Shown: positions 20,001 to 26,102 of the stretch, piece by piece
Layout: the number at the start of each line of letters is the position of its first letter
Position numbering within the stretch: position 1 is the stretch's first letter
Source of the DNA: an uncultured Prevotella sp.
Lineage (GTDB): Bacteria; Bacteroidota; Bacteroidia; Bacteroidales; Bacteroidaceae
Length of the DNA stretch: 64,000 bases
Direction: 5' to 3'
Assembly (NCBI GenBank): GCA_946186115.1
Contig: CAMHLV010000005.1
Coordinates: forward strand, 1-64,000
Program-made: the position numbers and the translations under genes
The notes under the pieces: generated by a model
What the model saw: the letters and a program-made list of their open reading frames with translations, nothing else
What the model was told of the DNA's origin: nothing
Databases searched by the model: none

Positions 20001-22745
20001 CCAGCCCTCGCGCCCGAACCATTTATTAAATACCACGTCGTACTCCGTACCGGCGATGTCGGTGATGATAGACGGCACGGCCTTGGTGTTCCACGTGTAG
20101 GTGGAGTCGCGCTGCTCGGGATATTGAGATCCGACGTTGAGGTTGGCCATCTTGGTGCTCATCTGGAAGTCAACGGTGTCCAGTGGATGCAGGATCTTGA
20201 CCTCAGGAGCATAGAGACAGGTGGTGTCGCGCACGCCGTTCTCCTCATTTTCTGTCATGAACACGGCACGGACAAAATAGTAGCGGTCGTTTTTCAGTTT
20301 GTCCTTGGGGATGGTATAGGAGAAGGTCATGTCGTTCTTCACCTCACCTACTGCCGTCTTTCCTTCGTTGTCGGCAAGCCATATCTCACGGTTGTGAAGC
20401 GTAGGCATGGAGTACTCGTTCTCGTTCTTCAGTGAATCGGAAACCACAAACCCCACCTTGCCGACTACATCGGTACTGATACCGACGATGTAGCCGTTGA
20501 GCGTTGCCGTCTCGTCGCCCACCTGCCAGCGGATATTGCCGGTATGCGGGAAGAATCCCTTCAGCTGGGTGGCCTTCGAAGCATAGTAGATGTCGAGCTT
20601 TTTTGTCGAATCATTATATATTTTAAAGTACTCGCGCACGTAGTATTTCTTCTGCTTGTCTAAGAAACCGAGGAATGTGCCCTTCAGCTCCACGCGGATG
20701 TCGCGCTCGCCGGCAGCATAGGCTCCCACGCTCTTCGAGCCGTCAACGAGCATCAGGTGGTTGCCGTCAACGGGACGCCAGTCGGTATTCTCAAATACGG
20801 AGTCGGTCTCGTTCCAGATCTTATTCTTGGCTTCGTCGTTCTCGTCGAAGTAAAGCGTCAGCGAGTCGGTACCGAAGATAAAGCCCGTCTCATTGAGCTG
20901 CACGCTGGTATTCTCCGAGGGCCACGGACGTGCGGCACGCACCATGCCGACAATGGCAAAACGGTCAGTGCCGGCAACCTCTTCCTCGTACTTGTGGCGC
21001 AGCAGCATGAGTGAACCGTCATAGGGGGTGTTGCTCTTCAGGTAGTTGCTGTATTCCAAAATGCCTCGGGCGAAGCCTCCCTGGTAGAATTCAGTCTTGT
21101 TCTCAAACAGCGGCACAGACCTGTCCTTGTCAAGTCCGAGACCAGGAATCTTATAGTAGCCCAATGCCCCTCCCCCGCCGGGGATATAGTAGTAAAGGTC
21201 GTCGGTGGTGTATTCGCGGTTGACAGACCAGTAATGGCTATAGTTGTCGCTGGCAGGCAGGAATATTCGTTTCTTACTGGGGCCTGTGACCAGCACACCC
21301 TCCGTGCCGTTGTATTCGCGCCATTCAAACTTACATCGTTTAAGCAGCGAATCGGCCTCAAAAGTCTGTTGCATTCGCCAGCAGCCGCCCCATCGCTGGT
21401 AGGCAGCATCATATTTGGGGGTAAACTCTTTGTCGATGAATCCCCAACGCATATTATCGTTCTGATAACCCGGGTCGTAGTCGTTCTTGGTGTTCGACTC
21501 ACCGTAGCCGAAGGCACCACCATAAAAACTCACAGGACCGCGTTCGAAGTACGCCTCGACATTACGGAAGGCATATTTGATGTCGCCCAAGCCCAGGTCA
21601 ACGATGGAGAACAGGGTGTCGGGAATCTCGGCATTGAAGGTATAGAACGTGTTAGCCTTTAGTTCTGCAATATGGAATTTCTTGACATAAGTGGTGTCGA
21701 TAAGGCTCAGGGTATCTTCCACGTTGAAGATAAACTTGAGGTCAACGTCCTTCTGCGGAGCCACCACCATATAGGCGGCCGTAGAGTCCTGACAGTTCTC
21801 GTAGATACGCGGGGTATGCTTCCAGCCTGGGTCGTAAAAGAACGGTGTTTCCAGGGTAATGGTATCGTTGGGATTCTGTACTGAATTAAGGTCTATACCG
21901 TTCTGGTCGAAATAATAGGTGCCGGAGATAGGTTTGTTGGCTATCAGCGTCACACTCTTCAGCTTTACACTCGGCACGCGGGGATTGTGCGTCAAGAAGG
22001 CAAAGAATGCCGGGTGGTGCTTCAGGTCGAAGGTGTAGATGTTATTGTTGTTGCCTGTCAAGTCCTGGGCTGGGGCCAAGGTGGCTAATGACGTGGCACA
22101 GTCACCGGAATGGCCGATATGATCAGAGTTGTCCACCATGAGCTGTCGTTGCCTGCGGGCTATCTTGACATGGTTGTAGTCGGGAGCATCCTGGCCGGGA
22201 TAGTACACATAGACAGGCTCCTCTTTCTTCTGAACATAAATCTCCTTAAACAGCGCACGGGTACTGTCCGCCGTCATGTGGTCCATACCGGCCTTGTAGG
22301 CAATGTTCTGATTACCCATGTGGATATAGACAGAGTCGCGCAGCTCCCACTTGAATATGATGCGCGAACCATTTTGGGGCGGGAACGTGCCGTTGAAGAT
22401 GATTCTCCTACTGTTGCCGCCATCCTTGAGCAGGTTGATGTCACCCGTCAGCGTCAGCTTTTCCCATTCTTCCATCTCAGGAAGAAGAACCTCCTTCACC
22501 TCGGAAATGGGATAGCGACGCTCGCCGTCGGCGGTGGTGACCACTAAGGTGACGTAGTCATCGTGCTCTACACCATAGAGGTCAACCTTGGAGTGGGTGA
22601 TGTCGTAAGTGCCGTGAACAACTAATGAGTCCGTTCGATTGTTCATCTTGCTGACACAGAGGAAGCCGTGTCCGACAGCTGCCTGCAAATGAACAGCGGC
22701 AACAGTCACGAACAACAGAAATAGTAATGCCTTCTTGATATTCAT
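11097..22745 (-). CDS. Giant (about 3882 aa) secreted FISUMP-repeat protein
   Basis: The ORF track starts at 22895, but a signal peptide (MNIKKALLFLLFVTVAAVHLQA) begins at ATG 22745. About ten FISUMP-type modules can be counted by eye. Confidence 0.85.
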   Translation of the reverse strand: MNIKKALLFLLFVTVAAVHLQAAVGHGFLCVSKMNNRTDSLVVHGTYDITHSKVDLYGVEHDDYVTLVVTTADGERRYPISEVKEVLLPEMEEWEKLTLTGDINLLKDGGNSRRIIFNGTFPPQNGSRIIFKWELRDSVYIHMGNQNIAYKAGMDHMTADSTRALFKEIYVQKKEEPVYVYYPGQDAPDYNHVKIARRQRQLMVDNSDHIGHSGDCATSLATLAPAQDLTGNNNNIYTFDLKHHPAFFAFLTHNPRVPSVKLKSVTLIANKPISGTYYFDQNGIDLNSVQNPNDTITLETPFFYDPGWKHTPRIYENCQDSTAAYMVVAPQKDVDLKFIFNVEDTLSLIDTTYVKKFHIAELKANTFYTFNAEIPDTLFSIVDLGLGDIKYAFRNVEAYFERGPVSFYGGAFGYGESNTKNDYDPGYQNDNMRWGFIDKEFTPKYDAAYQRWGGCWRMQQTFEADSLLKRCKFEWREYNGTEGVLVTGPSKKRIFLPASDNYSHYWSVNREYTTDDLYYYIPGGGGALGYYKIPGLGLDKDRSVPLFENKTEFYQGGFARGILEYSNYLKSNTPYDGSLMLLRHKYEEEVAGTDRFAIVGMVRAARPWPSENTSVQLNETGFIFGTDSLTLYFDENDEAKNKIWNETDSVFENTDWRPVDGNHLMLVDGSKSVGAYAAGERDIRVELKGTFLGFLDKQKKYYVREYFKIYNDSTKKLDIYYASKATQLKGFFPHTGNIRWQVGDETATLNGYIVGISTDVVGKVGFVVSDSLKNENEYSMPTLHNREIWLADNEGKTAVGEVKNDMTFSYTIPKDKLKNDRYYFVRAVFMTENEENGVRDTTCLYAPEVKILHPLDTVDFQMSTKMANLNVGSQYPEQRDSTYTWNTKAVPSIITDIAGTEYDVVFNKWFGREGWCFTLPTVEQAQAFIDTLTFVTPNNKPRFSLNVKRVTGINDVKEYMPYTPGYNYDYANYWTSQRPTSGGNAYYVNYLSGISQSNYDNKLWVRPVLQTNCQTRDKEILFISTDTVGRYYVSLDSTDIRFYGRELGVTKAMKDKYATITRGFVLHDFKGGTLLDLPCGNMPDTVKKADIYNGLYTVPLPKAVRDTMRADKEYWYRAYITLDDQTFYGKPKKIAPLTIDIDSIGWEVHEKKATLYSFVEGVEFVNDRENAQVGYVVGDSANIDIGNYETIWYHNMTGKKLDNTRIIDGVKSPRYEAVMDVPIDTVYWVRAFVYADGVYRYSEARQFGLDYVDLGVKDSKGQTLLWANIDVGSAYAEDNPDYYAYGEAETKFAYHEKTYIDDTLKYVRETYRDGDVDKYIDHPTTSKTKWVNLTVPSVHGKDYTVRFRGAEHNKYNCEGELYWKAFAGTKNDAAYVNWGNDNPKFTDTGKYIENTKYGNLFVVPEQDEWQSLKDQCTWKFETLFGVPGWRVTGTNGNSIFLPLKGKKGGSYNNTKDHTLTWTTDTTQFHSAGFFHVSDGFESTDSVKTVSLNGSQQQFFDTPSSYDDWTLTWYEFYQGHTVRPVARYNLRLSKGADKLRDDTLAYLATDTCYYLNYRTAVALQGSYRINYPLASDKYELGFVVGESEDVTWNNAIIKHVQTHKNNSQYFLVLDKNDNLTSDGTYYYRFYLKVGNSYYYGDARSFHLADQVTGKETVWKMYGTNAHITGTIQGILANEASSANFRAGLIIGYNRDLTTSDDPQKPAGNNLIDDYVLTNVLNDYDGSKGGPIEHDFTLPKDTTYYFRAYAYYNNKFHYGDVNTFGFELLDLGLPSGKRWASINTGGNSPLNGYSTWPTRDNHGVNGQTNMPYGNDGNGSAGLNDTSHKKWHNVYRQPYHSEAQELIDNCTWEPDTLYGCAGMTGTGPNGKKIFIRRNIQYYQHQDNYTDLSLNYDFIRIDSYSTKPGFSSVYNHGHGCRGVDFERAIWESTDTLPNAGKDEIVIRTDDAIVHPKVDYVSFFGSFFGAVQQRWAHTEYNVPDIQGTGFVVGSDTLTTHQGGTGGQYFKYDFPHEDVKKDSLFWYDRQNINLFKVDSTYWVRAYVKIADKYYYGRSIKFVRQPNIITGDVDWMVGAQEATVYGSVTGFNNDYAVNSGDDEELKDMEQLSKEARVGIMVGYHHDPVAADTLTNEAKLYYVQVDGHPQAVNGSFQLTVPYERDTTYYYRAFIKYNGEFVYGKTGRYGLEFRDLGFNNKMYWASINVGSRYAEDNSNQYAWGENDTRSTFRFDDYIYYYATGDDEYNNLGNEIKGTKYDVAHSKWNYTWDEAEYGGRGALWSMSSEDDLQMLVDSCEWRDSISYKYVPNDNGGYYTNVAGYKVVSKKNGNWIFITKNDRMPKWTMSGYHSSYYGPWENTALWTSSRAPRDRNALGMEGGTTNRLMKYHYRYHGHYVRPIAKINVVLPDGHKMSLTTERTSWVAGVTSADIYGCILGLNDSHSATYGFVVGTTAENLKAKDDGGASDVVTYNSATNSKVNGMFKANISPLDNNRMYYYRAFAKVGSKYYYGDIKDFGIVMVDLGLTSGTKWANVNMGAWRIKDHGDFYGWGETTTKDVFTEAGYKYFDSELQHYRDLSSNISANDTTDVANKFLKGLWRMAGDEEWNELRQQCTWTRDTVAHIPGYRVKSNVNSNSIFLPSNYYTVDERDANYDYSTNEEGGQNQNHDDEVTKLGYYWSSNRSANYRQAREFNFDVSANSADPSIADNARWRGNAIRPVARPFVDGVTFYFRTESTDWRYQKDSVNFYSAVLNLPANYETGFVIGTTPELTVTTSGVEIIKARPTKDGSGNYVGTIEHNTRNDGTYYYRAYIKSDTGTYWHADSKQFGFTDVDLGVGIQWANINVDAATPEEMGLNGTLTGKYAGVDPAYVEFGGVWRMPTEAEKQQLLDNCTWTQETIYGVNVWKVTNNSDNSKFIYLTSNDPSDWGYRGVMQSNVDFDDQNKVYLRTDSTNWRAGYSNSDLFATLVGAETVLNNLQERGFVIGTSEDVKVDENKTDSIHSSTYSSSAFQGKLKTLPVGTYYYRAYVKYGDKYYYAPNALQMGIDFVDLGLPSGVKWANVNIGSTVASDTGDRYAWGETAEKDSYTYDNYVHHTSTGYTDIGTDISSNATYDVATLKIEGTRMPSETEVQELIANCTWTKETLNGVAGYRVSRGGNSIFLPADYYWSSTQGAAISNAQRLNVLPTETAGSYFVGAAERYLGHMVRPVTALIATTAPTDITTNSAQLNGIVNISDFSNGTEIGFEWSRSSAMANATKETVSVSTSGAYHTTISGLAEGNMYYYRAYVIKSDGNSSVTYRGAVKAFSTNSTEGTTPTAIDLGLSVKWADRNVGANLPELDGNYYAWGDTITQLNYTAVTYRHATGNNDNATYHYIGSNISATEWDISNRKFNGCWRMPTLDEMNELMSNCSWTWSSKKDVPGYWVENTVTHENIFLPAAGYRDNTDLNGYRSSGRYWSSIPQGNGMTRYASSLMFDATSKSAPLFTRYDGLTIRPVYDTNGKLGDQDIFIRTDSVNYAADRTSNTLYGMMLGLNSADDNLTQGFVIGTSQSIVRTSDTATEDPKAFIDVSQLAEANGVYHITLTNDQLKTLTVGDDYWVRAYVSKGTETKYGNAIPMTDYTFFTDSVKWGLGNAATFYGHTKAQKPASGLEVGFIYSTKSDMSDSKSVVAEFDATDSVFYAQIDTVKVATYYYQAYTRYEGEVHKGAIKSFGAKAVNLGLPSGVWWVDMNMGSNDEEAAGDGYRWGEVAPNQTGSYSVPSTYNYIGGTTSDAAHTRLGIHYRLPSIANIDELLTKCTWAFDVNGYRVTGPNGNSIFIPVGPYWSSQKGEGDTTNATSLSADSTNTKTKLLTARDALLHLRAIYSPTGVTMDSDGGNAGTGDNGGDDVEGNE

Positions 22746-22755
22746 AGTTTTAGCC

Positions 22756-22989
22756 TTATTCAAAACCGTTGTATTTTTTATACCCTGTCCAGATCTCAGG
22801 TTCAACATCTTCGTCATCGACAAAGGTAGAGTCACGACGAGAAGGGGCAAAAGGATTTTCTTCTGGAGTTTCGCCCGTTCCTGCGCTTCCTCCAATTGGT
22901 GGGGTATATGAACCTGCTAGCAACGACAATTCCACATCATCTAACAAGACGAAGGACTCAGGTTTACAGTAATTTCTTTTAACTTTCAT
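22756..22989 (-). CDS. 77-aa small protein of the Prevotella 'LLAGS' type (unknown function), directly upstream of the giant gene
   Basis: MKVKRNYCKPESFVLLDDVELSLLAGSYTPPIGGSAGTGETPEEN..., same strand, 10 nt before the giant ORF start; no signal peptide. Confidence 0.65.
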   Translation of the reverse strand: MKVKRNYCKPESFVLLDDVELSLLAGSYTPPIGGSAGTGETPEENPFAPSRRDSTFVDDEDVEPEIWTGYKKYNGFE

Positions 22990-23066
22990 CAGTTATTGTA
23001 TAGTTATTGTTAGTTTCACTGAGGTTAATAGGCATTTCGCGCTTGCGCGCGCGATTAAAAATCGTG

Positions 23067-23074
23067 CAAATGTA
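23067..23074 (-). promoter_or_regulatory. Candidate -7 box (TACATTTG) for the 22989-leftward operon
   Basis: Plus-strand CAAATGTA equals TACATTTG on the minus strand, matching the Bacteroidota TAnnTTTG box; the -33 element is not clear. Confidence 0.35.
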
Positions 23075-23299
23075 CACAATTCTTCACAAGTGTGTAATAA
23101 AAATACGGAACATTTACCCTATGTTAGCTTCTTTTTAGCATTATTAACAATACGATAAGAGAAGAATAAAGAAATATGCTACTGCAATGATACTATTTTT
23201 CAATTGTCTATTTAATTAGTATCTTTGTTATTGAAATGGCGAAAGTTACTCGGCACTCGGAAAAGGGCAAATAAATTTGGCTTTTCTCTCGTTATTTCG

Positions 23300-23307
23300 T
23301 AACTTTG
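23300..23307 (+). promoter_or_regulatory. -7 box of the argS promoter (TAACTTTG)
   Basis: TAACTTTGCA about 22 nt before ATG 23329. Confidence 0.6.
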
Positions 23308-23328
23308 CACGCAAAAATAAAAAAACGT

Positions 23329-25113
23329 ATGATAATAGAGCAACAGATTATGGCGGCTGCACAGCAAGCCGTGAAGAATTTGTACGGGCAGGAAGTGCCC
23401 GAGAAAATGGTACAGCTGCAGAAGACGCGCAGTGAGTTTGAGGGCAACCTGACCCTTGTGGTATTCCCATTTGTAAAGATGGCACGTAAAAGCCCTGAAC
23501 AGACTGGACAGGAGCTGGGCGAATACCTGGTAGCCAACTGCGAAGCCGTCAGCAAATTCAATGTGGTCAAAGGATTCCTCAATCTCAGCATCGCAGATGA
23601 AGCATGGCTGAAGCTGCTGGCTGATATTGACAGTCAAGAGAAATATGGCGAAAAAAGTGCGGACGAGGATTCTCCCCTCGTTATGATAGAATACTCCTCC
23701 CCCAATACCAATAAGCCACTCCACCTCGGACACGTTCGTAACAACCTGCTGGGCTGGTCACTGGCACAGATTATGGAGGCCAACGGCAACCATGTGGTGA
23801 AGACAAACATTGTGAACGACCGCGGCATCCACATTTGTAAGTCGATGCTGGCATGGCTGAAATGGGGCAATGGCGAGACTCCTGAAAGCAGCGGCAAGAA
23901 GGGCGATCACCTCATTGGCGACTACTACGTAGCTTTCGACAAGCACTACCGCGAAGAAATCAAGGAGCTCGTAGCCCAGGGCATGGACGAAGAGCAGGCA
24001 AAACAGGAGGCTCCACTCATCAAGGAAGCACACGAAATGCTGGTGAAATGGGAGAAAAATGACCCTGAGGTCCGTGCTCTGTGGGAAAAGATGAACAACT
24101 GGGTATATGCCGGATTCGACGAGACCTATAAGAAAATGGGTGTCTCGTTCGACAAAATATACTACGAGTCGCAGACCTACCTGAAGGGCAAGGCCAAGGT
24201 AGAGGAAGGACTGGCAAAGGGACTCTTCGAACGCCACGACGACAACAGCGTATGGGCAGACCTTACAAATGAGGGACTTGACAAGAAACTGTTGCTACGC
24301 TCCGATGGAACCAGCGTTTATATGACACAAGACATCGGAACAGCCGAAATGCGCTTCCAGGACTACCCCATCGACAAGATGATTTATGTCGTTGGAAACG
24401 AGCAAAATTACCATTTCCAGGTACTTTCTATTCTGCTTGACCGCCTCGGTTTCAAGTGGGGTAAAGAACTGGTGCACTTCTCTTACGGCATGGTGGAACT
24501 GCCAAACGGTAAGATGAAGAGCCGCGAGGGTACTGTCGTTGATGCCGACGACCTGATGGAACTGATGGTAGAAGATGCCTATAAGACCTCTATGGAACTG
24601 GGTAAGTTTGACGACATGACCGAGGAGGAGCGCCGCGAGATAGCCCGCATCGTGGGTATGGGTGCCCTGAAATATTTCATCCTCAAGGTCGATGCCCGTA
24701 AGAATATGCTGTTCAATCCTGAAGAAAGTATCGATTTCAACGGAAACACAGGACCCTTCATCCAATACACCTATGCCCGCATACGCAGCATTCTGCGTAA
24801 AAGTGAAAAGGGAATAGTGAAAAGTGAAGAATTTGCTACCGCTCTTAACGAAAAGGAGGTTGAGCTGATTCAGAAGATGAGCGAATACGGTGCTGCCGTA
24901 GAACAAGCCGGCAAGGACTACAGTCCCAGCGGCATTGCCAACTACTGCTACGAGCTGACGAAGGTCTTCAACCAGTTCTACCACGACTATAGCATCCTCA
25001 ACGAACCCGACGAGAACATCAAAGCCATGCGCCTGGTGCTGGCCCGCAACGTTGCCAAGATCATCAAGAACAGCATGGCGCTCCTCGGCATCGAAGTTCC
25101 TGAGAGAATGTAA
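23329..25113 (+). CDS. argS: Arginyl-tRNA synthetase
   Basis: IEYSSPNTNKPLHLGHVRNNLLGWS class I signature. The track's TTG start at 23305 lies inside the -7 box, so ATG 23329 is preferred. Confidence 0.95.
   Translation: MIIEQQIMAAAQQAVKNLYGQEVPEKMVQLQKTRSEFEGNLTLVVFPFVKMARKSPEQTGQELGEYLVANCEAVSKFNVVKGFLNLSIADEAWLKLLADIDSQEKYGEKSADEDSPLVMIEYSSPNTNKPLHLGHVRNNLLGWSLAQIMEANGNHVVKTNIVNDRGIHICKSMLAWLKWGNGETPESSGKKGDHLIGDYYVAFDKHYREEIKELVAQGMDEEQAKQEAPLIKEAHEMLVKWEKNDPEVRALWEKMNNWVYAGFDETYKKMGVSFDKIYYESQTYLKGKAKVEEGLAKGLFERHDDNSVWADLTNEGLDKKLLLRSDGTSVYMTQDIGTAEMRFQDYPIDKMIYVVGNEQNYHFQVLSILLDRLGFKWGKELVHFSYGMVELPNGKMKSREGTVVDADDLMELMVEDAYKTSMELGKFDDMTEEERREIARIVGMGALKYFILKVDARKNMLFNPEESIDFNGNTGPFIQYTYARIRSILRKSEKGIVKSEEFATALNEKEVELIQKMSEYGAAVEQAGKDYSPSGIANYCYELTKVFNQFYHDYSILNEPDENIKAMRLVLARNVAKIIKNSMALLGIEVPERM
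24798..24845 (+). repeat. Dispersed repeat (GTGAAAAGTGAA...AATTTGCTACCGCT) inserted in frame in argS
   Basis: aaagtgaaaagggaatagtgaaaagtgaagaatttgctaccgctctt is nearly identical to the intergenic copy at 48307-48353. Confidence 0.8.
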
Positions 25114-25131
25114 AGCCTCAAGAAAGCACTT

Positions 25132-25626
25132 ATGGAAATCATTCCTTCAACGAACAAGTCGTCAGCGTCCAAGTCCCCCCTCCCTTTGGAGGGGGCTAGG
25201 GGGAGGCTTGAGGGTTTGGGCATTGACCTTAATGCCTGGGCCGTTGACGCAGCGTGTAGCGGCAATCCCGGGCCGATGGAGTATCAGGCCATCGACCTGC
25301 AGACAGGCTGCCGCGTGTTCCACTTCGGACCGATGAAGGGAACCAATAACATCGGGGAGTTCCTGGCCATCGTTCATGCCCTGGCACTCATGGAGCAACA
25401 GGGTCTGCACGACAAGACCATCTATAGCGACTCTTACAATGCCATCCTGTGGGTCAACAAGCGAAAGTGTAAGACAAAGTTAGAGCGGACGCCGGAGACT
25501 GAACCGCTCTACCAGATTATCCTCCGTGCCGAGCGGTGGCTGCAGACGCACACCTGGCGTAACCCCATCGTCAAGTGGGATACCAAGAAGTGGGGCGAAG
25601 TTCCTGCCGACTTCGGCAGGAAATAA
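25132..25626 (+). CDS. RNase H family protein
   Basis: VDAACSGNPGPMEYQAI...GTNNIGEFLAIVHALALM...IYSDSYNAILWV: RNase H fold with the Asp/Glu/Asp pattern. Confidence 0.8.
   Translation: MEIIPSTNKSSASKSPLPLEGARGRLEGLGIDLNAWAVDAACSGNPGPMEYQAIDLQTGCRVFHFGPMKGTNNIGEFLAIVHALALMEQQGLHDKTIYSDSYNAILWVNKRKCKTKLERTPETEPLYQIILRAERWLQTHTWRNPIVKWDTKKWGEVPADFGRK
25174..25211. repeat. GC-rich palindromic repeat CCCCTCCCTTTGGAGGGGGCTAGGGGGAGG inside the RNase H CDS
   Basis: Same family as 45468-45501 (intergenic), 49292-49325 and 50174-50209. Confidence 0.8.
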
Positions 25627-25652
25627 CCTTGCAATTGAATAGTAAACTATAT

Positions 25653-26102
25653 ATGAAAAAGATATTGTTTGTATGTCACGGGAACATCTGTCGCAGTCCT
25701 ATGGCAGAGTTCGTGATGAAAGATATGGTCTGCAAGGCTGGCCGCGAAGACGAATTCTATATTGAGTCGGCAGCCACATCTACCGAAGAGATAGGCAATG
25801 AAGTGTATCCGCCAGCGCGGAGGAAGCTGGCGGAACACGGAATATCCTGTAAGGGCAAGACTGCCCGGCAGATGACTCGCAACGATTACAACCGCTTCGA
25901 CATCATTATCGGGATGGACTCGTGGAACATGCGTAATATCCAACGGATCTGCGGGGGCGACCCGGAGGGTAAAATCCACATGCTTATGGACTTTACCCAC
26001 CGTCCTGGCGACGTGGCCGACCCATGGTACACAGGTGACTTCGAAGCTACATGGCGCGACGTTAATGAAGGTTGTAGCGCGCTACTTGAAATCGGCCGCT
26101 AA
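25653..26102 (+). CDS. Low-molecular-weight protein-tyrosine phosphatase
   Basis: MKKILFVCHGNICRSPMAEFVMK (CX5R P-loop) and DPWYTGDFE near the C-terminus. Confidence 0.9.
   Translation: MKKILFVCHGNICRSPMAEFVMKDMVCKAGREDEFYIESAATSTEEIGNEVYPPARRKLAEHGISCKGKTARQMTRNDYNRFDIIIGMDSWNMRNIQRICGGDPEGKIHMLMDFTHRPGDVADPWYTGDFEATWRDVNEGCSALLEIGR

Noticed and set aside
11097-22745. Regularly recurring DNA words in the giant genes considered as a CRISPR-like array
   Set aside because: The recurrence is diverged protein-domain repetition in one long ORF; no identical direct repeats with unique 30-40 bp spacers.
23035-23056. cgcgcttgcgcgcgcg alternating GC stretch
   Set aside because: Possible Z-DNA or hairpin in the 5' UTR of the giant operon, but too short and without further support.
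23305-23328. N-terminal extension of argS (TTG start)
   Set aside because: The TTG is part of the TAACTTTG -7 box; ATG 23329 fits the family start.
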